Shown: positions 1-6,063 of the stretch, piece after piece | Numbering within the stretch: the stretch's first letter is position 1 | Layout: every line of letters starts with the position of its first letter | Assembly (NCBI GenBank): GCA_964567045.1 | Contig: CAZMLE010000064.1 | Coordinates: 1-21,943 of the forward strand | Source of the DNA: JAFNGF01 sp964567045 | GTDB taxonomy: Bacteria > Planctomycetota > Phycisphaerae > Sedimentisphaerales > Anaerobacaceae | Reading direction: 5' to 3' | DNA: 21,943 nucleotides | Notes under the pieces: model-generated | The model's database searches: none | Told to the model about the DNA's origin: nothing | Seen by the model: the letters and a program-made list of their open reading frames with translations, nothing else | Made by a program: the position numbers and the translations under genes

Positions 1-856
1 CCCACGTCTGTCGGATCTTGAACTCAGCCGGCCCCGGGGTCGGATTGGTGCCGAAATACACATCGTGGAACGCAGCGGTGTCTCCTGCCGTCCACCGAAC
101 CAGCGGCGCAGTCACGCCCTTGGCTCCATCAGCCGGATCAGGCTCGTAAGCCTTTAACTGCGGGGGAATAAGTTGCTTTATCTCGGCCGCCGTGAGAGCG
201 CGGTTATAGATCTGAACTTCGTCAATCATCCCGTTGAAGAAGGTCCCGCCCCTGCTTCTTCTTCCGATGGTAACTGAAGCCGTGTTTTCCGGCATCTTTC
301 CCACATACCCCCACTCCTCCGCCAATTCTCCATCGATGTAACACTTGAAGACTTTCCCATCGTAGGTTGCAGCAATATGGTGCCACTCGTCCACTGGCGG
401 GGAACTGGGAGCGCAGTCGTCTCTGCCTCCGTCATCGTAAAACTGCCAAAAGATCACGTCCCCGGGCGTTTCCGTTAATTCATAAGGTAGATCGTTTGCC
501 GCCCATCCGCCTTTGCTGACAATCGCCATTTCCCCGCTGGCGCTTGCTCTCATATACGTCCAGGCCGCAATTGTGATTTCATCAGTGATTGAGAGACTGG
601 GGCTGTGAGGAACTTCCACGAAGTCTGCACTACCGTCAAAATCCAGGGCACCACCCAGCCGGCTTGCGACCCACTCCGGGGCCCCGTTCAGGGTGCCATC
701 GTTCCCATAGCCACTCGAATCGGCTGCTACGGTCCCGGCACCCTCATCAAACCTCCAGCACCCGACAAGGTTTGGGTCAGCAGCTTTTGCCACGCTGGTC
801 AGAACCAGGCCCAGCACCAGAGCAATACAGAGTGAGTAAGTCAGTTTTCTACACAT
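1..856 (-). CDS. Secreted LamG-domain protein, C-terminus beyond window
   Basis: The frame stays open from an ATG at 856 to the left edge, giving 285 codons with no stop, so the 3' end is missing. Residues 1-25 form a signal peptide (basic MCRK start, hydrophobic run of Leu/Val/Ala, cleavage near VAKA-AD). Residues about 28-230 are a LamG / concanavalin A-like jelly roll: the opening LVGCWRFDEG, the core WHHIAATYDGK at 159-169, and the ending GMIDEVQIYNRALTAAEI at 209-226. From about 235 an Ig-like or fibronectin-like segment begins (PDPADGAKGV, then HDVYFGTNP), the usual continuation in planctomycete surface proteins. LamG domains bind glycans or proteins, so an extracellular binding or carbohydrate role is inferred. 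An ideal ribosome site, AAGGAGGA, lies just upstream of the ATG and decides the start. Transcribed divergently from the prepilin gene. Confidence 0.85.
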   Translation of the reverse strand, partial: MCRKLTYSLCIALVLGLVLTSVAKAADPNLVGCWRFDEGAGTVAADSSGYGNDGTLNGAPEWVASRLGGALDFDGSADFVEVPHSPSLSITDEITIAAWTYMRASASGEMAIVSKGGWAANDLPYELTETPGDVIFWQFYDDGGRDDCAPSSPPVDEWHHIAATYDGKVFKCYIDGELAEEWGYVGKMPENTASVTIGRRSRGGTFFNGMIDEVQIYNRALTAAEIKQLIPPQLKAYEPDPADGAKGVTAPLVRWTAGDTAAFHDVYFGTNPTPGPAEFKIRQTW

Positions 857-921
857 AATATTCCTCCTTCAAAAAGGTTGATGCTAAGAGTTTCGAATAC
901 TTGCACCGCACATTTACTTTC

Positions 922-951
922 TTTATACCAAATCAGCCGGTCATTCGTCAA
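922..951 (-). promoter_or_regulatory. Promoter for the LamG gene
   Basis: Read on the minus strand: -35 TTGACG (946-951), an 18-base spacer, -10 TATAAA (922-927). The predicted start leaves a leader of about 60 bases before the ATG at 856, with the Shine-Dalgarno near its end. Called by motif only. Confidence 0.5.
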
Positions 952-986
952 TAAAACTCTTGTATAAGAATCGCGTAATTTTCATC

Positions 987-1015
987 TTGCAAGACAATCG
1001 CACCAACGGTATACT
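987..1015 (+). promoter_or_regulatory. Promoter for the prepilin-type gene
   Basis: -35 TTGCAA (987-992), a 17-base spacer, -10 TATACT (1010-1015). The leader is about 40 bases and contains GGGAGG (1047-1052) eight bases before the ATG at 1061. Together with the minus-strand promoter at 922-951 it makes a compact divergent promoter region. Confidence 0.5.
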
Positions 1016-1060
1016 AATATTAGTCCAAGCGGAGTACGGTGCGTATGGGAGGCTACTATT

Positions 1061-1826
1061 ATGGGCAAACCAAAAGCATTTATCCATCGGACGTACGGCG
1101 GATTTACACTAATAGAGCTTCTGGTCGTAATAGCTATCATTGCGCTTCTGATGGCCATATTGCTGCCCAGTCTGAACTTGGCAAAGAAACAGGCAAGAAC
1201 CGTTTCCTGTCAAGCCCTGCTGAAGCAGTGGGGCGTTATCTGGATGCTCTATACGGATGAAAACGACGGCTATTTCTGCGACGCCGGCGACCTCGGCTGG
1301 AAACGCGGCACGTGGATATTAGCGCTGCGGCCTCAATACCAGACCAGGTCGGCCATTCTCAAGTGCCCGATGGCGACCAAGCGTTTGCCCAGCGGCGACG
1401 CCAACGGCGGTCCCTTTTAACACCTTCGTGATGGGAGTGGGCGGATACGCCGACCTGCGGGAAGAAGCCAGCTATGGGGCCAATTCCTGGCTCTACAATC
1501 CGGCACTGGGAGAGACGGAAATCCAGAACCGTCCAACCGAGTGGAACTGGAGGACCAGAGACGTCAGAAGCGCAGACCAGATTCCCGTCTTCGCGGATAC
1601 TATGTGGCGAGGCGGCGGCCCCTATGACGCGGGCCAACGCGGCGACCCTCCTGAACACAACGGTCAATGGTTAGGGGCCGGCAGGGAAATGATGCACTTC
1701 TGTATTGATCGGCACGGCAGCGGAACTGTAAATCATCTGTTTTTGGACTGGTCTGTTCGGAAGGTGGGGCTGAAGGAGCTCTGGAAGCTCAAATGGCACC
1801 GCCAGTTTAACATCAACGGGCCCTAG
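1061..1826 (+). pseudogene. Prepilin-type N-terminal cleavage/methylation domain protein, split by a frameshift
   Basis: Two adjacent frames together make one protein of about 254 residues, the normal size for planctomycete DUF1559/type II pseudopilin-like proteins. The first part (1061-1420, 119 residues) has a short basic leader, then G14-F15 with Glu19 at +5 and a single hydrophobic helix (LIELLVVIAIIALL), the classic prepilin peptidase and methylation signal. The second part (frame of 1428-1826) carries a Trp/Gly-rich globular domain ending HFCIDRHGSGTVNHLFLDWSVRKVGLKELW, the H-X9-DG-like C-terminal signature. The break is in the run CCCTTTT at 1412-1418: removing one T reads through as GGPFNTFVMG. 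This is a sequencing indel or a real recent mutation. If intact, the product would be an inner-membrane or periplasmic pseudopilin-like protein. Confidence 0.75.
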
Positions 1827-1942
1827 ACAGCGGGCGGCTGTAGACCCAGCGACTGGCCCGAATGGATGAGACAATTCAAAGAATATTAAAAGTGACGCCC
1901 TGCACTCGCATGACTTTCTGGAAGATATTTAGCCCGGCAATC

Positions 1943-2060
1943 TTGTCCGCCATCTTTTTGGCGGATTATTGGCGGGTTCTCTTTGCTCGTCAACCATCCC
2001 CCCGAACGTCGCAGTCGGGGGTTGTCTGCCGTCTTTTTGGCCGATTATTGCTGGGCTCTC
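1943..2060 (+). repeat. Imperfect 39-base direct repeat, two copies 79 bases apart
   Basis: Copies lie at 1943-1981 and 2022-2060 and match at 33 of 39 positions. Each can be read as an S-A-[IV]-F-L-A-D-Y peptide, like the end of a dockerin-type repeat, but in different frames since 79 is not a multiple of 3. Between them is a hairpin-forming CCCCCGA/TCGGGGG inverted repeat (about 2000-2021). The first copy itself folds as CCGCCA-6-TGGCGG. The wider gene-free stretch 1827-2147 shows no convincing ORF. Confidence 0.6.
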
Positions 2061-2108
2061 CCTAAGGCAGAATCGTGCCAGGAGTTTTTCTGAGTTCTGG
2101 TTTGAGAA

Positions 2109-2137
2109 TTGACAATCAATAATCAATAGTCAATAAT
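2109..2137 (+). promoter_or_regulatory. Promoter for tRNA-Leu
   Basis: -35 TTGACA (2109-2114), 17-base spacer, -10 AATAAT (2132-2137), with the tRNA starting 10 bases after the -10. The stretch 2113-2141 is also a short AT-rich iteration of CAATAAT/CAATAGT units, so the motif may partly reflect repetition. Confidence 0.5.
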
Positions 2138-2147
2138 CAATGAAAAG

Positions 2148-2230
2148 GCCCAGGTGGCGGAATTGGCAGACGCGCCAGCTTGAGGGGCTGGTGGGAATTT
2201 CCCGTGCAGGTTCAAATCCTGTCCTGGGCA
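2148..2230 (+). tRNA. tRNA-Leu, anticodon GAG
   Basis: A full cloverleaf is visible. The acceptor arm GCCCAGG pairs with CCTGGGC (2223-2229), with discriminator A at 2230. The anticodon stem CCAGC/GCTGG encloses the loop TTGAGGG, so the anticodon is GAG, reading CUC and CUU. A long variable arm (TGGGAATTTCCCG) is typical of a class II leucine tRNA, and the T arm has TTCAAAT flanked by CAGG/CCTG. Length 83 bases; no CCA is encoded, so the 3' end would need CCA addition. Confidence 0.95.
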
Positions 2231-2299
2231 GTGGTTCGACGCGGCAGACAGCTTTTCAGCTATCACCTTGCTCACCACTTGTCGCGCGGAAACACGTCC

Positions 2300-2517
2300 G
2301 TTGACTTGGGCACACTTCTGGAAGGTAGCGCCAACCAGGATAACACAGTCAATCTTGATGATTATGCCACCCTGTCGAGGTGCTGGCTGTCGTCCCAATC
2401 GCAGGCGGAGTATGACGCACGGACGGATTTCAACCGCGATGGCTTATTAACGTGGCCGACCTTTGTCTGTTGGCGGCCGATTGGCTGAGGATCTCGCCAA
2501 TAGAAATCCTGCCTTAA
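2300..2517 (+). pseudogene. Decayed dockerin-type domain fragment
   Basis: Directly after the tRNA, the frame through 2300-2443 reads a first dockerin-like repeat (NQDNTVNLDDYATLSRCWL) and the calcium-loop start of a second (DFNRDGL). The continuation INVADLCLLAADWLR lies in another frame from 2446 to the stop at 2515-2517. One missing base near 2443-2446 explains this. No start codon, signal peptide or catalytic domain precedes it; the 5' side runs straight into the tRNA. Dockerins are C-terminal modules that anchor or link extracellular enzymes, so this is the tail of a lost secreted protein. Confident as a dockerin relic; not expected to be expressed. Confidence 0.7.
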
Positions 2518-2575
2518 TAATACGGCAATTAAATATCACGGTGAATTTGCGAGTGTGAACTTCGGCCCAGATCAC

Positions 2576-2596
2576 CTGGCGTCGTGCCGACGCCAG
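2576..2596. terminator. GC-rich hairpin between the dockerin relic and nrnA
   Basis: A perfect 9-base stem CTGGCGTCG/CGACGCCAG with a 3-base loop lies 13 bases beyond the nrnA stop. There is no U tract directly after it in the nrnA direction; on the plus strand a T5 run follows eight bases later. It may act as a bidirectional stop or only as an mRNA end stabiliser. Confidence 0.45.
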
Positions 2597-2608
2597 CAAG
2601 CTGCTTTT

Positions 2609-3628
2609 TCACGTGCCCGACTGCAACCTCTGTATCCGTTGCGCAACCTGCTCATAGATGACCTGCATTGCATCTGCCAGAGGGCCTTGCAGGTAGGTGC
2701 CGGCGGCCATTTTGTGGCCGCCGCCGCCAAATCTGGCAGCGATCTGGCTAACATCAATGTCGCACCTGCTTCGCAAAGAGCAGCGGATTCGTCCATCGGC
2801 CAATTCCACAAACAATGCAGAAACCTCAACCGTGCCTATGCGGTGACATTCATTTATTAGATTCTCCGTGTCCTGGTACGCGGCGCCGGCCTGCTGGAAA
2901 TCCCGCTGCAATAAATACTGGGTCGCGTATCGGCCATCAAAGTGAAGCTCCAGTGTGTTGAGCATCGCGACCATCAGCTTAAAGCGAGGATATGAAAAAC
3001 TCTGATACAGCTTGTCGTAAATTTCCGCCGGCTTTGCCCCTGCGTCAATCAGCTCACTGCCAGCACGCAGAACCCTACTGTCGGTATTGCCGAATTGGAA
3101 CCAGCCGGTGTCACTACCTATGGCGACAAAAAGCGCCTCGGCAATTCTTTCAGTCATAGGCCAGTCGGCATATTTGAAAAAATCAAGCAAGATCAAGCCG
3201 GTGGCAGCAGCGCCGGAGTCTACAAGCTCAACATCGCCCAAGCCATCAGCAGTCACGTGATGGTCGATTACCAGTACCGCCTTATCAGCCTGCTTCAGAT
3301 ATTGCTCGAATTTCGGCAGTTGGCTGCAACTATTGGTATCGACAATGACAATCAGGTCATATTCGCCCCACTGGCCGGCTATTAGCTGTTCAACACCCAC
3401 ATCTTCTCCGAGAACGGGCACCTTCTGGTCGAATAAGAACTGGTACCACTGAGGCAGGGGGGAGACCATCAAAAGCTTGGCCTTTTTGCCCAGAGCCGTC
3501 AATGCCTCGGACAATGCCGCCAAACAGCCGCACGCATCGCCATCCGGCCTGGTATGAGTCGTAATCAAAATACTGCTGGCTTTATTAATCAGCTCAAATG
3601 CTTTTTGAAAATCGTTGCTACTTGACAT
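2609..3628 (-). CDS. nrnA: Bifunctional oligoribonuclease / PAP phosphatase, DHH family
   Basis: NrnA removes nucleotides from very short RNAs (nanoRNA) and hydrolyses 3'-phosphoadenosine 5'-phosphate to AMP in the cytosol. At 339 residues it is full length. The DHH domain shows the metal-binding motifs in order: THTRPDGDA at 24-32, D97 in VIVDTN, D122-H123-H124 in VIDHHVT, and D173 in GSDTGWFQF. The C-terminal DHHA1 substrate domain ends with GGGGHKMAAG at 301-310. All key residues are present. The ATG at 3628 has only a weak ribosome site and lies inside an upstream small ORF (3589-3738), so translational coupling is possible. Upstream is the brnT-brnA module. Confidence 0.92.
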   Translation of the reverse strand: MSSSNDFQKAFELINKASSILITTHTRPDGDACGCLAALSEALTALGKKAKLLMVSPLPQWYQFLFDQKVPVLGEDVGVEQLIAGQWGEYDLIVIVDTNSCSQLPKFEQYLKQADKAVLVIDHHVTADGLGDVELVDSGAAATGLILLDFFKYADWPMTERIAEALFVAIGSDTGWFQFGNTDSRVLRAGSELIDAGAKPAEIYDKLYQSFSYPRFKLMVAMLNTLELHFDGRYATQYLLQRDFQQAGAAYQDTENLINECHRIGTVEVSALFVELADGRIRCSLRSRCDIDVSQIAARFGGGGHKMAAGTYLQGPLADAMQVIYEQVAQRIQRLQSGT

Positions 3629-3738
3629 TCCAGTTTTTCTTGCAAAATTTCAATGCAGAAAGCGATCTTGTCACGGCCCAACATCTTTTCCTGGCTGCCT
3701 CTGCCGCCGGAGATTCGCAGATAGTGCGAGTAGCTCAT
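3589..3738 (-). CDS. Small hypothetical protein (49 aa) coupled to brnA
   Basis: This short frame starts with an ATG at 3738 that overlaps the brnA stop in an ATGA arrangement, and it ends 40 bases inside nrnA. It reads MSYSHYLRISGGRGSQEKML, then a helical, Glu/Lys-rich tail. I do not recognise a family. The overlap on both sides would let ribosomes pass from brnA to nrnA, which has a poor ribosome site, so it may be a coupling ORF rather than a functional protein. Could equally be chance. Confidence 0.35.
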   Translation of the reverse strand: MSYSHYLRISGGRGSQEKMLGRDKIAFCIEILQEKLECQVATIFKKHLS

Positions 3739-4049
3739 CCCACCAATTGAAGGTTACGCGTTCTCCCCTTATTTGCCATCCCCAATTCCACTTGTATTCT
3801 CTCGGCCAAAAACATCTTCACAAGGGATTGATACGGAACATCCCTTTTATTGGCAAGAAGTTTAAGTTTCTCGAGCATTATTTCAGGCAGCCTTATGGAA
3901 ATTGTTTTAACAGATGGCTTTAGATTCGGCAGAGCAACTTTTTTTGCCTTATCCCAATCGAAGTAATCAGTGGAATCGTGTTTGCCCCAGAAATTCCTTT
4001 CCTCATCTTCATTTTTGAACCTCGGTATCCTCTTACGGTTTTTTTCCAT
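3735..4049 (-). CDS. brnA: BrnA/CopG-type antitoxin
   Basis: A 104-residue antitoxin whose expected role is to bind and neutralise BrnT and repress the shared promoter. The N-terminal part IPRFKNEDEERNFWGKHDST...DW (8-33) is the toxin-facing region common to this CopG antitoxin group. The ribbon-helix-helix DNA-binding fold follows (KTISIRLPEIMLEKLKLLANKRDVPYQSLVKMFLAERI, about 48-86). Its start overlaps the brnT end by 17 bases and has a good AAAGGAAG ribosome site. Toxin-first order is normal for brnT-brnA. A symmetric operator sits in the promoter (4349-4367). Confidence 0.85.
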   Translation of the reverse strand: MEKNRKRIPRFKNEDEERNFWGKHDSTDYFDWDKAKKVALPNLKPSVKTISIRLPEIMLEKLKLLANKRDVPYQSLVKMFLAERIQVELGMANKGRTRNLQLVG

Positions 4050-4338
4050 ATTTCTTCCTTTCTTTCGGACTCGTATCTCTTGCTGAGATGATGCGTATCA
4101 AGTTGTTCCTAATCGTAAAAGCAACGAAAAGCAGCCTTCCGGTATCTGTCCGGCCTAAAGCGTAATATCTTCTCTCGCGTTGAGAATGATTCAAGTCCTC
4201 GACAACGACCAAAGGCTCATTAAAAAATATCTGTTCACATTCCAAATTTGTAACACGGTGCTTTACCAGATTTTTATCAATATTGCCCTCGTCCCACTGG
4301 AAACCTGTGCAATCGAATGTCTCTTTTATATCGGCCAT
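4033..4338 (-). CDS. brnT: BrnT-type ribonuclease toxin
   Basis: BrnT toxins are small RelE-fold ribonucleases that arrest translation when freed from BrnA. This 101-residue protein has the full family pattern: F-x-WDEGNIDKNLVKHRV near 13-29, an ERRYYALGRTDTGRLLFV core, and the C-terminal IRIISARDTSPKERKKY. It heads a two-gene operon with brnA. No Shine-Dalgarno precedes the ATG; the promoter's -10 ends only nine bases upstream, so the mRNA is probably near-leaderless. The ATG at 4338 is supported by that promoter spacing and by alignment with the family N-terminus. Confidence 0.88.
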   Translation of the reverse strand: MADIKETFDCTGFQWDEGNIDKNLVKHRVTNLECEQIFFNEPLVVVEDLNHSQRERRYYALGRTDTGRLLFVAFTIRNNLIRIISARDTSPKERKKYGKKP

Positions 4339-4347
4339 TTGGATGAA

Positions 4348-4376
4348 AGTATATAATAGTTATATACGGCTGTCAA
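4348..4376 (-). promoter_or_regulatory. Consensus promoter of brnTA
   Basis: On the minus strand: -35 TTGACA (4371-4376, exact consensus), 17-base spacer, -10 TATACT (4348-4353). Transcription should start about 3 bases before the brnT ATG. Confidence 0.75.
4349..4367. promoter_or_regulatory. Operator-like inverted repeat in the brnTA promoter
   Basis: GTATATA-5-TATATAC is a perfect 7-base inverted repeat covering the -10 and most of the spacer. A repressor bound here would block RNA polymerase, fitting autorepression by the BrnA ribbon-helix-helix protein or the BrnTA complex. Confidence 0.6.
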
Positions 4377-4498
4377 TCTTTTTCAGCCTCTGCACCTGTG
4401 TCTCTCCTTGCCTGCGTTTGCCTGCAAAAGCTCAGATACGAATAGTTTCCAGGAAAGCGCATACGCCGTAGTCGATTCTACGAAAGCAATAATGCAGA

Positions 4499-5812
4499 TT
4501 AGTTCTTCGCCGTCACCATAGCCTCGAGCACTTTTTTTCTGCGGAATTTACGCGGCAGGACCCGCAGATTGTCAGCCTCGATGGCCTCGCCGCCCTTTAA
4601 GGCCGGTCCTGCCTGCTGCGCACACCACTCGGCCAGAGTTGGAACCCGGCTGGTGTCGGCTTTACTCGACCATTCAACGCCCACAGTCGATGCGACCGTG
4701 CTCATCAGCACGCCGCCCCCCATAATCCAGCAAGATGTACCGCAGGGATGGATGTATGTCGGCAAACGGTCAAATTCATCCTCGATCTCGCCGACAAGCT
4801 CTTCGATAACATCTTCCAGTGTCGCCATCCCCAGCACAGCTCCTTCCTGCGAGACAACAATTACAATGTGCGTTTTCTGCTGGATCAGCATCTCAAGAAG
4901 GGCCGACAAAGCCGTGTCTTCCTTGACCTTTTGAATCGGCCTTGTTATCCCTCTAACGGTCGGATCGGAAGGATTTATTTTGAGCGCCGCCACGATATCC
5001 TTGAAATTCACATATCCCTGTACGCTCTGGGCGTCGTTTTCCACCTCGCACACGGGGAACCTTGTGTGCATATCAAGATGCGCCTTGACAAGCGCATCTA
5101 TCAGGCTGCTTCCAATATAAATCATAGATATGTCCTGCGCCGGTATGAAGATGTCACGCACCGGCCGCGTAGATAAATGCGCAGCAGCCAATACTATCTT
5201 TTCTTCCCGCTCTCCCAGAAGCTTTGACGTTCGAGCAAGTGAAATAGCAGCCCTTAGCTCATGCAGCCACTGTTTCCGGCTGCTGATTTCCGCCCCATCC
5301 GACGGCGTCAGCAAACCCACGACCTTCCTTAGCGTAGCCTCAATCACGGCAACAATCGGGTGAGCAATCCACGAGAGCACCTTCATAAACGGCGATAGCG
5401 CCAATACAACCGCCTCGTTGTTCCTCAGGGCAATCATTTTCGGAACAAGCTCGGCAAAAACCACCGTGACAAACGTAAGCGGTATTATCAGAACCACAAT
5501 CGCCAGTACTTCCGAAAGCATCCCGGAGACGCCCAACGCACGCTGCAGATAGGGAGCAAACTCCTCCTGCACCCCCGCCCCGCCGGTCGCCGCCGCGATA
5601 GCCCCGACCACCGTAACACCGAGCTGCACAATTGCCAGGCTCGCCTCCATCCTCTCTTTCATAAACAATCCTTCAGCCGCGCCTCTTTTCTTTTCATTAT
5701 GTAAAGCAGCAAGCCTTGCCCGCGATATGGAAGCAAGCCCCATTTCGTAGGCGGCGAAGACAGCGTTGAAAAAGAGCATAAACACAATGACAGCTAATTC
5801 GTAACCGAACAT
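4499..5812 (-). CDS. CNNM/CorC (HlyC) family membrane protein
   Basis: A full-length 437-residue member of the hemolysin-C/CorC family, linked to divalent cation (Mg/Co) efflux or homeostasis at the inner membrane. The N-terminal DUF21/CNNM membrane domain covers about residues 1-180, with hydrophobic segments near 5-25, 55-80, 100-125 and 135-160 and the typical AAYEMGLASISRARL and AELVPKMIALRN. A CBS-domain pair follows (about 205-335), then the C-terminal CorC/HlyC domain, which opens at EEIVGEIEDEFD-like VGEIEDEFDRL. I chose the ATG at 5812, six bases after GAGGTGA; a GTG one codon earlier is possible. Hemolysin names for this family are historical; no toxin role is implied. Confidence 0.88.
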   Translation of the reverse strand: MFGYELAVIVFMLFFNAVFAAYEMGLASISRARLAALHNEKKRGAAEGLFMKERMEASLAIVQLGVTVVGAIAAATGGAGVQEEFAPYLQRALGVSGMLSEVLAIVVLIIPLTFVTVVFAELVPKMIALRNNEAVVLALSPFMKVLSWIAHPIVAVIEATLRKVVGLLTPSDGAEISSRKQWLHELRAAISLARTSKLLGEREEKIVLAAAHLSTRPVRDIFIPAQDISMIYIGSSLIDALVKAHLDMHTRFPVCEVENDAQSVQGYVNFKDIVAALKINPSDPTVRGITRPIQKVKEDTALSALLEMLIQQKTHIVIVVSQEGAVLGMATLEDVIEELVGEIEDEFDRLPTYIHPCGTSCWIMGGGVLMSTVASTVGVEWSSKADTSRVPTLAEWCAQQAGPALKGGEAIEADNLRVLPRKFRRKKVLEAMVTAKN

Positions 5813-5845
5813 CACATGTCACCTCAATATTGTCGTCGTCATTCT

Positions 5846-5980
5846 ATGTTTAGTCTGGCCGAGATTGCGAAAGACTTTATTAGCGAGCTGCTTTTTGGCC
5901 CAGAGATACCAGACTTCTCTATCAGTGGCTCGCAGATGAGAGTGCCTTATGCCCGCCATTGCCGACATCTTGCCCATCTG
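5846..5980 (-). pseudogene. Decayed copy of the nucleotidyltransferase partner protein
   Basis: On the minus strand, between typA and the CNNM gene, the frame reads QMGKMSAMAGIRHSH, then REVWYLWAKKQLANKVF. It lines up without gaps with the C-terminal half of the 81-residue protein at 8641-8886 (QAGKILAMAGLKDSY...KQIWHLWARQHLGEKLF), sharing Q, GK, AMAG, W-LWA, L, K and F. The N-terminal half and any nucleotidyltransferase partner are gone, and a non-coding repeat replaces its 5' side. A relic of a second copy of the same cassette. Confidence 0.6.
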
Positions 5981-5992
5981 GCACCAAAAATC

Positions 5993-6057
5993 CGTGTTAA
6001 TCTGTATTAATCCGTGTCTAATTTCTTCGTGTCTTTGTGCCTTCGTAGTAAGAATCC
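5993..6057. repeat. Environmental interspersed repeat (TKAQRHEE type)
   Basis: The stretch contains the TTAATCCGTGTC / CTTCGTGTCTTTGTGCCTTCGTAG word set. Read on the minus strand it gives the spurious peptide TTKAQRHEE, which I recall as a recurrent non-coding repeat in many environmental genomes. Within it, ATCCGTGTTAATCTGTATTAATCCGTGT is an internal iteration of an 11-base unit. Confidence 0.5.
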
Positions 6058-6063
6058 CTGGAA

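Noticed and set aside
1862..2065. 67-residue plus-strand ORF
   Set aside because: Its content is the duplicated 39-base repeat and a hairpin; no ribosome site or family.
2109..2142. Possible CRISPR-like or iteron array of CAATAAT units
   Set aside because: Units are only about 7-8 bases with no spacers, and the stretch is better explained as the tRNA promoter region. No CRISPR array was seen anywhere in the window.
2123..2398. 91-residue minus-strand ORF containing GQDLNLHGKFPP
   Set aside because: It is the antisense reading of tRNA-Leu, a known false ORF type.
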